64,000 nucleotides of DNA. Origin: Amorphochlora amoebiformis. Taxonomy: Eukaryota > Cercozoa > Chlorarachniophyceae. The notes under the pieces are model-generated. The model made no database searches. It saw only the letters and a list, made by a program, of their open reading frames with translations, and was not told where the DNA came from. The DNA lies in the NCBI GenBank assembly GCA_054601695.1, contig BAAHQB010000151.1, forward strand, positions 186,001 to 250,000, read 5' to 3'. Of this stretch, positions 1-64,000 are shown one piece after another. Numbering within the stretch: the first letter of the stretch is position 1; each line of letters begins with the position of its first letter. A program made the translations under genes and the position numbers.

Positions 1-11218
<11,218 letters not shown>

Positions 11219-11240
11219 GGTTAAGCTGGAACACTTACGG

Positions 11241-11278
<38 letters not shown>

Positions 11279-11292
11279 GTATGTTATATATG

Positions 11293-11364
<72 letters not shown>

Positions 11365-11841
11365 TAATATGTGTGTGATATATACAGATCGTCCAGAGAA
11401 AACTTCACATTTTCATCTTATTATGTACAGCTCTCGTCATGCTTCAGTATACTATAAATTTGAGTTGACAACCCTCTTGAGAACCATCTTAGTAGACATC
11501 GACACCGCGGCTGGTATCGCAATATGGCCAGCATGCAAACTTTATGATTTATCGATCGGAATTCAATCATTACATTGCGTTGGCTCTAGTGGCTAGATTA
11601 ATAATCATTATGACATGATCGTGTATATCAAGTAAAAATGACTAGTACGATACATCTTAATCACTACCCAGAGTCTGAACTTTCTCTTTAGCTAATAGGA
11701 CTGCATAAAAACAACTCTATTAGATCTAGTCTAGCTAGTGTTACTGTGACTGAGTATTTCAGATGAACACGAATAATTTAGGTCGATGACTAGCATGAAT
11801 AACTTGTTCTCAATTGTTGAAAAATGAGCCTATCTCTAGTA
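11219..11841. other. Convergent 3' intergenic region
   Basis: The region between the stop of the RAP gene (+) and the stop of the CREST-like gene (-). It holds TA arrays up to about 11365, then about 480 bp of unique AT-moderate sequence with no convincing exon. The 75-codon frame at 11369 lacks coding character. It presumably carries both 3' UTRs. Confidence 0.6.
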
Positions 11842-15745
<3,904 letters not shown>

Positions 15746-15869
15746 AGTGACGGGTTGAAACCTAGCGGTCATGTTGCATGCTGAATTTCGAATACGTGGT
15801 AAGACAAATCGCTTGGATGTGTTTAGGTAATATCCGCAAAGGAATTCTGATAATTCTTCATGAGATGAC

Positions 15870-15934
15870 TGTGACAAATTGAAGTGACAACCTTTAAAAA
15901 TCCATAAAACCAGTTGTCACCTTGATTTGTCACA
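15870..15934. repeat. 22-bp imperfect inverted repeat (hairpin)
   Basis: Bases 15870-15891 pair with 15913-15934 in reverse complement, with a few mismatches, around a 21-bp AT-rich loop. Related TGTGAC/GTCACA words recur to about 16005. It sits 125 bp upstream of the CREST-like gene start. It could be a small MITE-like element or a regulatory hairpin. Confidence 0.7.
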
Positions 15935-16015
15935 CATATTTACACGAGATCAAATGACTGTGACTTGCCTACGTGACATGTATTGACAGACCTAAGTGAC
16001 ACATCAATTATACCT

Positions 16016-16329
16016 AAACCACCACACGATTTAAACAGCCGGCCTCAACGAGTCAACGACACTTAACACGGAGGTCGGAGGTTGACTCCGAAACCTGCGG
16101 AAGTTCCCAAGCCCACATTTATATACCGATCGATTTACCATCATACATGTGGAAGCTGTATGACTCATTCGAGCGAATAGACCAGAAAAAAACATTCTCT
16201 GTCCTGAAATCCTACCCCAATGAAGACATCGGCTTCGAACCACGTGGCATTTTTCTCATCCCTACCCTTTGTGTCATGGCAAACGCTCCACAAGACGACT
16301 GTGTCGTATTTAAAATTGAGTTATCTTAA
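16016..16329 (+). CDS. Unassigned open reading frame (possible last exon or gene remnant)
   Basis: An uninterrupted frame of about 104 codons ends in TAA at 16327-16329. The part from ATG at 16147 reads like protein (MWKLYDSFERIDQKKTFSVL, then GFEPRGIFLIPTLCVMANAP), with normal amino-acid balance in a TA-poor stretch. I see no known domain and no clear splice partner. It may be a single-exon gene, the 3' exon of a gene otherwise lost, or chance. A minus-strand frame of 70 codons overlaps it and looks less protein-like. Confidence 0.3.
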
Positions 16330-17529
<1,200 letters not shown>

Positions 17530-17552
17530 AGAGGAGAGAGAGAGAGAGGAGT

Positions 17553-17587
<35 letters not shown>

Positions 17588-17721
17588 TAAGAGTAGAGAG
17601 AGGAGAGGAGAGATAAAGATAGGGGGGGGAGAAAGAGACAGGGAGAGGAGAGAGAGGGAGAGAAGAGGAGAGAGAGAGAGAGGGAGAGAAGACGAGAGAG
17701 AGTGAGTAAGAGAGAGAGAGG

Positions 17722-17753
<32 letters not shown>

Positions 17754-18412
17754 GAGAGAGATGAGAGAGAGGGAGAGGAGATAGGAGAGAGAGGGAGTGG
17801 GAGAGGAGATAGTAGAGAGAGGAAGAGGAGAGGAGAGGAGGAGAGGCGAGAGAGAGCCAGAGACGACAGAAAGGGAGAAGCGAGAGAGGGAGAATAGAGA
17901 GAGAGGGAGAGGAATAGAGGAAGAGAGAGAGGGAGATAGAGAGAGATCGAGGGAAAGAGGAAGAGAGAGGGAGAGAGGGGAGAGAGGGGAGAGAGGAAGA
18001 GAAAGGAAGAGAGGGAGAGAGAGAGGGGGGAGAGAGAGAAAGAGGGAGAGAGAGGGAGAGAGAGAGAAAGAGGGAGAGAGAGAGAAAGAGGGAGAGAGAG
18101 AGAAAGAGGGAGAGAGAGAGAAAGAGGGAGAGAGAGAGAAAGAGGGAGAGAGAGAGAAAGAGGGAGAGAAAGAGAGAGAGAGAGAGAGAAAGAGGGAGAG
18201 AGAGAGAAAGAGGGAGAGAGAGAGAAAGAGGGAGAGAGAGAGAAAGAGGAGGAGAGAGAGAGAGGGAGGGAGAGGAGGAGGGAAAAGCGAGAGTGGGAAA
18301 GGGGGAGAGAGAGTGGGAGAGGGGGACGGAGAGAGGAAGAGGGATAGAGGAAGAGAGGGGAAGAGAGAGGGAGAGAGGGAGAATGGAAAGAAGAGAGGGA
18401 GAGATAGAGGGA
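17530..18412. repeat. Polypurine (GA)n-rich tract, about 880 bp
   Basis: The plus strand is almost wholly G and A: GAGAGA with AAAGAGGGAGAGAGAGAG units tandemly repeated at about 18045-18245. It ends in (AC)n at 18413-18432. Long frames on both strands (RERE or SLSL peptides) follow from the repeat and are not genes. Such mirror-symmetric purine tracts can form triplex DNA in vitro. Confidence 0.95.
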
Positions 18413-18522
18413 CACACACACACACACACACATGTATGTAAATATATAAATATGTATGTGTATATGTTATATATGTATATTTATATATATATATATATGT
18501 ATATATGTTTACATATACAATG

Positions 18523-18565
<43 letters not shown>

Positions 18566-18620
18566 TATATACATGCATGACACACACACACATATACATA
18601 TATATATATATATATATAAT

Positions 18621-18667
<47 letters not shown>

Positions 18668-18673
18668 GTATAT

Positions 18674-18713
<40 letters not shown>

Positions 18714-18899
18714 ATATGTAATTTTTTGTATTATATGCATATATAATATCATGAAATAATAATCACCGCAATAGTAATGATAATAGCAATAATAAGGATA
18801 CCAAAAACCATGATTATAATTAGTAAAAATACCTAAAAAAATGCTAATGATAATAATAGTAACCATAGCAATGGCAATACTATAAATTGCTATAATAGT

Positions 18900-19990
18900 G
18901 ACAATATTAATAACAACAATAATGATGATAATAATAACATTACTAATGGAAATAATAATATTAAGAATAATAGTATTAACAATAATAATATTAACAATAA
19001 TAATATTAACAATAATAATATTAAGAATAATAGTATTAACAATAATAGTATTAACAATAATAATGTTAACAATAATAGTATTAACAATAATAATATTAAC
19101 AATAATAGTATTAACAATAATAATATTAACAATAATAGTATTAACAATAATAATATTAACAATAATAGTATTAACAATAATAATATTAACAATAATAATA
19201 TTAAGAATAATAGTATTAACAATAATAATATTAACAATAATAGTATTAACAATAATAATAATAATAATATTTACAATAATAATGTTAACAATAATAATAT
19301 TAAGAATAATAGTATTAACAATAATAGTATTAACAATAATAATATTAACAATAATAATGTTAACAATAATAATGTTAACAATAATAGTATTAACAATAAT
19401 AATAATAATAGTATTAACAATAATAGTATTAACAATAATAATATTAACAATAATAATGTTAACAATAATAATATTAACAATAATAATATTAACAATAATA
19501 ATATTAAGAATAATAGTATTAACAATAATAATATTAACAATAATAATATTAACAATAATAATATTAAGAATAATAGTATTAACAATAATAATATTAACAA
19601 TAATAATATTAACAATAATAATAATAATAATAATATATTAACAATAATAATAATAACAATAATAATATTAAGAATAATAGTTTTAACAATAATAATATTA
19701 ACAATAATAATATTAACAATAATAATAATAATAATAATAATAATATATTAACAATAATAATAATAACAATAATAATATTAAGAATAATAGTTTTAACAAT
19801 AATAATATTAACAATAATAATATTAAGAATAATAATATTAACAATAATAATGTTAATAATAATTACAATAACAATAATATTAACAATAATAAAATTAACA
19901 ATAATAATATTAAGAATAATAATATTAACAATAATAATGTTAATAATAATTACAATAACAATAATAATAATAATAATAATGATAACAATA
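18900..19990. repeat. 15-bp minisatellite, ATTAACAATAATAAT/AGT type
   Basis: Roughly 60 or more 15-bp units alternate between ATTAACAATAATAAT and ATTAACAATAATAGT forms, with occasional ATTAAGAATAATAGT units. There is higher-order alternation at 19060-19200, and from about 19620 onward units are interspersed with (AAT)n runs. The lack of stops in several frames (ILTIIVLTII) follows from the unit length being a multiple of three. Confidence 0.95.
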
Positions 19991-21760
<1,770 letters not shown>

Positions 21761-21761
21761 A

Positions 21762-21800
21762 AACCCTATTGAGGATCTCCCTGAGCTGACGACCACCAAC

Positions 21801-21843
<43 letters not shown>

Positions 21844-21885
21844 TTAACAATATTGAGGATGTCCCTGAGCTGTCGACCACCAACG

Positions 21886-21920
<35 letters not shown>

Positions 21921-21972
21921 TAACTTAACCCTATTGAGGATGTCCCTGAGCTGTCGACCACCAACGCTAATG

Positions 21973-22017
<45 letters not shown>

Positions 22018-22059
22018 TTAACCCTATTGAGGATGTCCCTGAGCTGTCGACCACCAACG

Positions 22060-22111
<52 letters not shown>

Positions 22112-22160
22112 TATATACTAAACCCTATTGAGGATATCCCTGAGCTGTCGACCACCAACG

Positions 22161-22218
<58 letters not shown>

Positions 22219-22289
22219 TATTGAGGATATCCCTGAGCTGTCGACCACCAACGCTAACGAAGTCAGTGAGGTCATTTCTAATGTATTAT
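21762..22289. repeat. TA-linked tandem module, six copies of a ~45-bp unit
   Basis: Copies of a unit containing GAGGATGTCCCTGAGCTG and CGACCACCAACGCTAA lie at about 21762, 21842, 21919, 22016, 22119 and 22213, each separated by 30-75 bp of TA. The last copy continues into 30 bp of unique sequence. Read on the minus strand, that copy looks like an exon: acceptor ATTAG near 22285, frame [20 protein letters not shown], donor GGTTTA. The others then repeat the exon's 3' end plus a GTTAAG donor. Plus-strand reading ([11 protein letters not shown] with GTATGT in copy three) is also possible. No host gene is assigned. Confidence 0.8.
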
Positions 22290-22299
22290 ATACATACAT

Positions 22300-22338
<39 letters not shown>

Positions 22339-22433
22339 GAATATGTTCGTACATACACACGCGTACACACACACACACACACACGCACACACACACACAC
22401 ACACGCACATATGTATATGTATATATACAAACA

Positions 22434-22886
22434 TCAGTCATATTCTTGACATCGGGATTTGCACGTTAACATCTGAGTACGGTAAGGTTCGAAGGAACCC
22501 GGAATCCAGTATCGTACTCAGCAAGAAAGAAGGAGCATATGACAAGAGCTTAGGGCTTGTGTCAGGTTAGCACGTTATCTCACTCTTAGCCCTTCATTTA
22601 GCAAAAACCATCGTAGAAGCCCAAGCCGACAACTTAGAAAACCTGCATTGACCAACAGGGTTTGATGAAATCCCTCTAAGAGTACACCTGCTGGGAGCCC
22701 ACCGTCCGAACGTGACCAGCCTGTAGGTCGAGAGGTCAACAAATTTGTGAGACTTCCCTGCCTCCGTCTACATCAACCTTCACACTTATCGGGCAGGGCA
22801 AACTTTCGAGGCTTCCTGTGGCTTTGTGCAAGAGAGAAATCCGAGGCCCTCGCCTCGAATAGGCTCGGAGCGCCTTGCACGACCAT
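22434..22886 (-). CDS. Predicted small single-pass membrane protein (87 aa)
   Basis: Exons: 22778-22886, 22688-22720, 22643-22675, 22499-22548, 22434-22472 (TGA). Introns are short (22-94 nt), all GT-AG, with phase conserved at each junction. The ATG at 22886 opens [17 protein letters not shown] and a basic segment ([15 protein letters not shown]). A hydrophobic helix ([18 protein letters not shown]) follows, then a short Cys-containing tail. I do not recognise the family. It is divergent from the HMG-box gene and shares its upstream GC-richer region. A 141-codon plus-strand frame over 22747-23172 covers the first exon and is probably a shadow. The model rests on splice logic only. Confidence 0.4.
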
Positions 22887-23449
22887 CTTCCCCTCAGTGA
22901 AATCAACTTCCTACGGCCCGCCTCTGTTCTCCTCCAAGGCGCCCGGCGCCGGCCTGGGCCTTACCCTGCTGTTCTCTTGTCTGTTCTTGGTTTTTCGCTC
23001 TTCGCGCTCCGGGGTGTGGGGTTGGTCGATTGCAGCTGTTCACACGTCCTCTCTATTATACCGTACTAACCGTCTCGATTCTTTTATCATTTTCAACGAA
23101 AAGGAGCCGCGACAAGAACAAGCTTCCATTCAAAGGGCTAAGCCCGTGATGCACTACATACCCACCGAATGACCTGCTTCTTAGACGCGGGATAAGGTAC
23201 CCTCATCACATTCGTTTCATTGATACCAAGGAGAAACCGTATTCGAGAAAAGTCTCTTGTTATTAAAACTGGCTTTTGAGAATTCAATTTCACCTAAATT
23301 AAATGGGGTACTTTGAGGGGTACCTTAAAAATTCGCGGTGTCCAAAAGAAAGAGTTGGAGAAGACGCGACTGGTACCACGAGAATCGGCACATTTAGTGC
23401 TGACCGTTTTGCCTAAATCACTCCGGATAGTGGACCAGACAAACTGCGG
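22887..23449. promoter_or_regulatory. Shared divergent upstream region, GC-richer
   Basis: About 560 bp separates the ATG of the small membrane gene (-) from the ATG of the HMG-box gene (+). It is the most GC-rich stretch nearby and contains no TA array, in contrast to almost every other non-coding interval. It fits a bidirectional promoter with both 5' UTRs. No specific factor site is claimed. Confidence 0.45.
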
Positions 23450-24864
23450 ATGTTGCACCGGGAGCCCAAGCGCCCGCGCAGCGCCTACAACTTTTATCAA
23501 CTCAGCTTTCTCGCCGAGGGGAGGAAAGCTAGGCATACACAGCATGTAATTTTCGATTTTTCTGGGAAAAAAAAGGGGAGAAATAATGTTTTCTTACGAA
23601 TTTCACAGGCTGCCAAGGAAATCTCAAAGTCCTGGCGAAACCTCTCTGGAGAGGAGAAGAAGCCTTTCGTGTAATATATTCAATCACTATACGTATAAAG
23701 TTGGAAATTTGTCTGTGTTGGGACCGAAAATTCGTTGGAGTATGTTCTGTATTCGTCGTTCGCGGGACAGTAGCTTCCTAACAGAAGAGCAAGGAAACTG
23801 ATTGTGTATCTCGAATTTCTGCATATCAGGGCCATGGCGAACTTCGATCAAGAGCGGTATAACAAAGAGCTTCACGAATTCGAAGAAATGCTTTCGAATA
23901 AGGTGGTACTCATATCTAAACTATTGGGCGCGGGCGCGCAGTGAGCTTTTGTTTCATACCAGCAGGTCGAAAGAAGCATTCCAATGGCCGTCAGTCAACT
24001 TCAACAACTCAATTCTTTGAGTCAGAGAGCTCCGACGCCCGTCCAGCAAGTTCAGCAGCAGTTCTTCCAGATGAATCACGTGCAGCAGCCAAGCTCTGAT
24101 TTCATTCCGCAAAGCAATTCTCATCCGGAGAGGAAATTCCCAACCAAACGCAATATTCACGCCCTTACCCCCTCCGAGGTCAAGTCGCCCCAATCTCCAC
24201 CTGTGATTACGGTAACCTACCTGATGTCCCGTATAATTGCAACATGAGACCCGACATAATTATGTGCATTTCAGTCATCCTCTGGGCTCCCTATGTACCT
24301 TCAAGACCCCAAGATGCTTCTGACAGGAGCTATCAATCAAAGATTACAGCTATTTAAGGCTTGCAGCGCTGATGACACACACAACCACTTGGACCAGGTT
24401 AGTTCCCAGCATTAACCTTCCAGGAGAACCCCGCGCTGATTTTTTCCGTGTTTGATTATCTCTCGCAGATGGACAAACTCCTACGAGAAATAAATATTTG
24501 CAGAGATCAGCTGAATCGCTCGGGTGAGTTAAATTTTGTTGATAAACAATATAATCTCTCATGTCCCGTTTGTGGATTTGACATGACAATAATTGATTAG
24601 GGCCTGAGGGTTTCGAGGCATTGGTCATAAGTTTGAGAGGCACGAAAAAGGTCTGAATGAATCGAATGCTCCCTGACTTCATAGTTCTTACTAGGCTTTA
24701 TTTCCAGATGCGTGAGGCGTTGGTCCCATCTATCATCGTTTCAATAACTGCCTTCAGCTTCCTTCCTGTCGTCGAGCTGACCGGGAAGATATTTGAGGTA
24801 ATTTGCAACTGTTGCAAGATTCACATGACCCAACTGCAATAAATATGGATATATATACATATAC

Positions 24865-24919
<55 letters not shown>

Positions 24920-24944
24920 CATGCGTATATATATATATGTATAC

Positions 24945-24990
<46 letters not shown>

Positions 24991-25721
24991 AATCTATAAT
25001 ATTATTATTATTGATAATAGCACTAAATGTAGATTTATGAAATGTAAACGAGTTTCTTTAATATGTTAACACGATACATTAACATTATAAAAATGTAGAT
25101 ATTTATATATAACGTGCAACATTCTAATCTCAGGTGGAATTAACCTGGAGGAAAGGGGATATCCGTTGCAGCACTCGCGCAGTACTGGCGATGGGTAACG
25201 GCACTCGTGGGGAGCTCGTATTAGGCACGCTTCGAGAGATGACAGGAAACCATGGGATGTGCATAAATGTTCGATTCGTCCGATTCCTGCGCCATAGTAA
25301 CCTCAACGACAATGTCCAATGCACACGAAATCAGATCATGCTCGACCTTTGGTCAATGGGCCTCTACCAGTTCGCCGATGGGAGCGCTCCACAGCAATCG
25401 CTGCCTCAAGTCCCTTCGATGACCCTTGGAGGAGTCGTCGCCTCTAACCCTTTGGTGGGCAAAAGTAACAACTCCACTCCTCCCATAGGCCTAACGAATA
25501 ACAGGCAACGCCCCTCAAAACGCCCTCGACCTCTTCCCCTTGACACCGCTGCAGCTGTGGCTGCAGCTGCCGAGGCTGCCCAGAAAAAAGTTGAAGGCAA
25601 AACGGTCAAGTGTTGCGCATGTGGGAAGCCAGCCGAGAACGGGATAGATTTGTTTGAGATTGGAAGTCAAGAAGTTTGCTGCAGCCAAGAGTAATACATT
25701 ACATACACATTATATAATATA

Positions 25722-25763
<42 letters not shown>

Positions 25764-25931
25764 TGTTTACGTATTTTTATGATATAGCAAGAAATCATGA
25801 GGAAAATTCAGGAACACTCACTATCCATCTCTCGCACACCATAGCGTTCTTATTAATGTATTCTCCTCTTCAGGTGCAGAGATGCCAAGGAGAAAGAGCT
25901 CTTGGATGCATTTGTCGCCGGCTTAATGTAG
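23450..25931 (+). CDS. HMG-box protein with Gln-rich middle and C-terminal zinc knuckle
   Basis: Exons: 23450-23545, 23609-23670, 23830-23902, 23966-24211, 24275-24397, 24469-24523, 24601-24650, 24708-24797, 25134-25690, 25874-25931 (TAG). All are GT-AG with consistent phase, giving about 469 aa. The N-terminal HMG box is clear: EPKRPRSAYNFYQ, then AAKEISKSWRNLSGEEKKPF, then ANFDQERYNKELHEFEE. This DNA-bending fold suggests a nuclear chromatin or transcription role. A Gln/Pro-rich linker follows (VSQLQQLNSLSQRAP, VQQVQQQFFQM). A middle region (LVISLRGTKKMREALVPS, WRKGDIRCSTRAVLAMGNGT) is not recognised. Then come a basic stretch (QRPSKRPRPLP), an Ala run, and four paired cysteines (KCCACGKP, VCCSQEC), probably a zinc knuckle. 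The ATG is chosen because an in-frame stop lies just upstream. Only one intron carries a long TA array. Confidence 0.85.
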
Positions 25932-26286
25932 AATCGGTAGAAGAATGTATATAGGGTTTTAATGCAACGTGGTACTCCATGTCCCTAACGTTAGCGTGTT
26001 GTAGTTAGTCGGTTATCGTTGCTCTGTCAGTTAACTTAATTAATGTTAACGTCCAGCTTTTGAATCTCTTTTACTCGCAATCCTAAACGTAGTGTATGAT
26101 TGCCGACAATTCAATGTACCAAGTAACTTACCGTTTCTAGCGTTTACTAGACTACTACTACTAGTACTAGTACTACTACTAGTCTACTAGTCATGATTAA
26201 ATTTGAGTCATCTGAGAGTATTATCTAGATTATGTGTCAGATGATTATGGCATATATTTATATATTATATATTATATAAGATATAT

Positions 26287-26333
<47 letters not shown>

Positions 26334-26341
26334 ACATAATA

Positions 26342-26382
<41 letters not shown>

Positions 26383-26491
26383 ACTGTTGTTACTGTATAT
26401 ATACATAATATCGATCATAATTAAGGAGAACACACACGTGTACACATATATATATATATATATATATATCTAGATATATATATATATTATA

Positions 26492-26522
<31 letters not shown>

Positions 26523-26840
26523 TTATATATATATAAGATCCTGGTAAAGTAGTACTCTGCTAACAATTTAACTGATGTTGAGGCTTGATCAACTCATACC
26601 ATATCTCGCCAGCTGCATGGTCCATCCACCAGCCTATTGCTGTTAAGATCGCGATATCAACATATCCCGCCAGATAGCTGACACTAATCTAGTTGCCGTT
26701 AAAATCGCGATTAACAAGGTTATGCGACTTCTCCTCCATCATAACCTTCTCATCCGCTTCCACGAGCCCCATCCCCGCCTTGCGCTTATAATTCAGGCTT
26801 CCATTTCTAGCATTTCGAGAAGGCCTGCGATGCCTCATCC
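25932..26840. other. Convergent intergenic region
   Basis: Separates the HMG-box gene (+) from the PPAT-like gene (-). It has unique sequence to 26260, including a palindromic CTA/TAG microsatellite at about 26147-26190, TA arrays at 26285-26535, then unique sequence. No exon is supported, so it probably carries two 3' UTRs. Confidence 0.6.
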
Positions 26841-38315
<11,475 letters not shown>

Positions 38316-39474
38316 CATAGTTAGCGTGTGTTTAATGTCTAGAATGTGGGTGAGCCGTCACGGCGTACATGGTTTTTCAACAAATCTATCCTAATTTTGT
38401 AAAGTCCACATCATTTTATAGAATTCAGGCATATTATCACATTACCATCTGGGTCATGGTTCTAGTGGTTGTATATACGTACTGGACTACTAGGCCTATG
38501 ATCTTGTCTATAGTACATACTAGATATACAGATATACTAGATATATGTTGATACCATAACTCTAGTAACTCGATAAGTTCTAGAAGTTACTCCGGATTTT
38601 CGTACCAATGGAATAGGAATGATGTGGGGAATTTTTCCATTTATCTAGTTTACACTGAGTAGGCTACATATCTACATACTAGACATATGTAAAGGTTATC
38701 ATATGTAAGTCACGAAAGCAGGTTGTAACTAGAGTAAGTACGTAAGTAATGTCGGTACGTATATTGGTGTCATACGTATGTTGGTACATCATGTGACATG
38801 TTTGTAGGTGCGTACGTACTGGCGCCCGGGATACTAGGATACGAAAGATACGTATACATGTGGATACACTCAAGTTGTGCGTACGTATGTGTTTGTTGCA
38901 TTGTTGACGTCCATTGATACGTATGCCACATACAAAGTAATGTAACTTGGTGGTGGCGATATCACAGATGATATCCGAAATTGAGATCAATGCTTGCGAG
39001 TCACTGACAACTTGACAAGAGTCATGGTCATTGATATTCAACTAGTTCAATGGCAACGGTAGTTCAAGGATGGCGTTTAGACTTATTCTAGCCGTAGTAT
39101 CTAGAGTATATTAGTTTGACACTACTAGACTAGCGTATGATATAATATTATATCATCGGAGAATTGCATGTCTGCTCTTCACCTAGTATTACTATAGCCT
39201 ACGGTTTCAAAAAATAAGTTATCATCCAGGTCTTAATAGCTAGACATCTACCATGATTCTATCTAACCTGCACTAACTGCAAAACAGTAAGTACTTACCC
39301 ACCAGCAATACTTAAAAACTAATCAGAACTCAGCTTTGAGCGACTGCAGAGAATCGTTATCGATATTATCATGAATCATAATGTAATCCGCGGCGCATGC
39401 TCTCTGTGCTCAGGTGCTAGAGTAATTACACATTGCTCTACGGACACCACATGTGCACCGTACTGACCGTAGCC
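38316..39474. other. Convergent intergenic region without TA arrays
   Basis: Between the CUL3 stop (+) and the inferred PUS7-like stop (-). It is unique sequence rich in GTACGTA/TACTAG words. A 120-codon minus-strand frame at 38679-39041 is probably chance: it lacks domain motifs and sits beyond the last exon. It presumably holds both 3' UTRs. Confidence 0.5.
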
Positions 39475-63194
<23,720 letters not shown>

Positions 63195-63257
63195 CTATGA
63201 AAGGGATATATTGCTGTACTATACACACACACACACATATATATATGTATATATATA

Positions 63258-63322
<65 letters not shown>

Positions 63323-63348
63323 TGTATATATATGCCTATGTATATATG

Positions 63349-63395
<47 letters not shown>

Positions 63396-63604
63396 TAATA
63401 TATATCATACATATGTGTATATATATATATATAATATATATGTATATATGTATGTGTATATATATGTATACGTACATCTGTACCCTTAGTATCGGGACAT
63501 AACGATGTATGTGTATTTATATAAATAAATAGTATATACATATATATATATATATATAATTATATATATATATATATCTATATATATACATACATATATA
63601 TATA

Positions 63605-63659
<55 letters not shown>

Positions 63660-63743
63660 ATATATGTACGCTTTTAATAACGATGTATATGTGTCTGTGC
63701 ATATATGTGTATATATTATTGTTATATCATGGGTCTATGTATG

Positions 63744-63794
<51 letters not shown>

Positions 63795-63839
63795 ATGAAT
63801 ATAACATATCATTGTTATACCATGGGTCTACTTGTATGC

Positions 63840-63881
<42 letters not shown>

Positions 63882-63924
63882 CATATATGTATGTACATGT
63901 ATGTATATATATATATATATCTAT

Positions 63925-63969
<45 letters not shown>

Positions 63970-64000
63970 TATATACATATATACATATAAATAAATCTAT
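63195..64000. other. TA-rich sequence upstream of the first PUS7-like exon found
   Basis: TA arrays plus short repeated modules (TAACGATGTAT at 63501 and 63678; TTGTTATAYCATGGGTCTA at 63718 and 63812). The first exon's split codon requires at least one more exon here or beyond the window; none is recognised. Confidence 0.6.

Noticed and set aside
18898-19641. 247-codon hydrophobic frame (ILTIIVLTII) resembling a membrane protein
   Set aside because: It comes from a 15-bp tandem repeat whose length is a multiple of three. Frames are open on the other strand too.
22747-23172. 141-codon plus-strand frame in GC-richer DNA
   Set aside because: Its sequence is not protein-like and overlaps the first exon of the phase-consistent minus-strand gene and the shared upstream region.
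38679-39041. 120-codon minus-strand frame
   Set aside because: It lies beyond the last PUS7-like exon, has no motif or splice partner and falls in GTACGTA-rich sequence.

Overview
This is a fragment of a nuclear genome from an intron-rich eukaryote, probably a protist or alga. The signs are GT-AG introns in every gene, TTAGGG-type telomere repeats, a cullin, a eukaryote-type TruD/PUS7 protein and a heptatricopeptide-RAP protein. I cannot name the species. More than half of the window is (TA)n and other simple repeat lying inside introns. Nearly all long open frames in the TA tracts (YIYIYI proteins) are artefacts. Real exons are short islands of balanced base composition, mostly 30-200 nt. 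I rebuilt genes by joining islands only where acceptor, donor and reading phase agree.

Layout. 1-11218 (+): RAP-domain protein with repeated W-A-F-A-K-L helical motifs, 5' end outside the window. 11842-15745 (-): seven-helix CREST/TMEM8-like membrane protein, convergent with it. 16016-16329 (+): an unassigned open frame. 17.5-22.3 kb: gene-poor, with a GA tract, a 15-bp minisatellite, trinucleotide repeats and a TA-linked module array. 22434-22886 (-): predicted small membrane protein, head to head with an HMG-box/zinc-knuckle protein at 23450-25931 (+). 26841-31815 (-): membrane-anchored phosphopantetheine-adenylyltransferase-like enzyme. 31771-38315 (+): CUL3-type cullin, whose first exon appears to sit inside the first intron of the PPAT-like gene. 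39475-63194 (-): PUS7/TruD tRNA pseudouridine synthase, about 1.2 kb of coding sequence spread over 24 kb, 5' end not found.

The most unusual feature is in the PUS7-like gene, with one clear case in the PPAT-like gene. Many exons are accompanied by partial copies of their own edges (3' splice site plus first bases, or last bases plus 5' splice site). The copies sit in the neighbouring intron and are separated by TA arrays, up to nine per exon. One 51-nt exon is duplicated whole with both splice sites and an unchanged reading frame. I call these exon-edge echoes. Two divergently oriented telomere-repeat blocks lie inside another intron of the same gene.

The seven genes are housekeeping functions with no obvious shared pathway: organelle RNA metabolism, ubiquitin ligation, CoA-type nucleotidyl transfer, tRNA modification and chromatin. 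Family calls rest on motifs read by eye. No database search was run.
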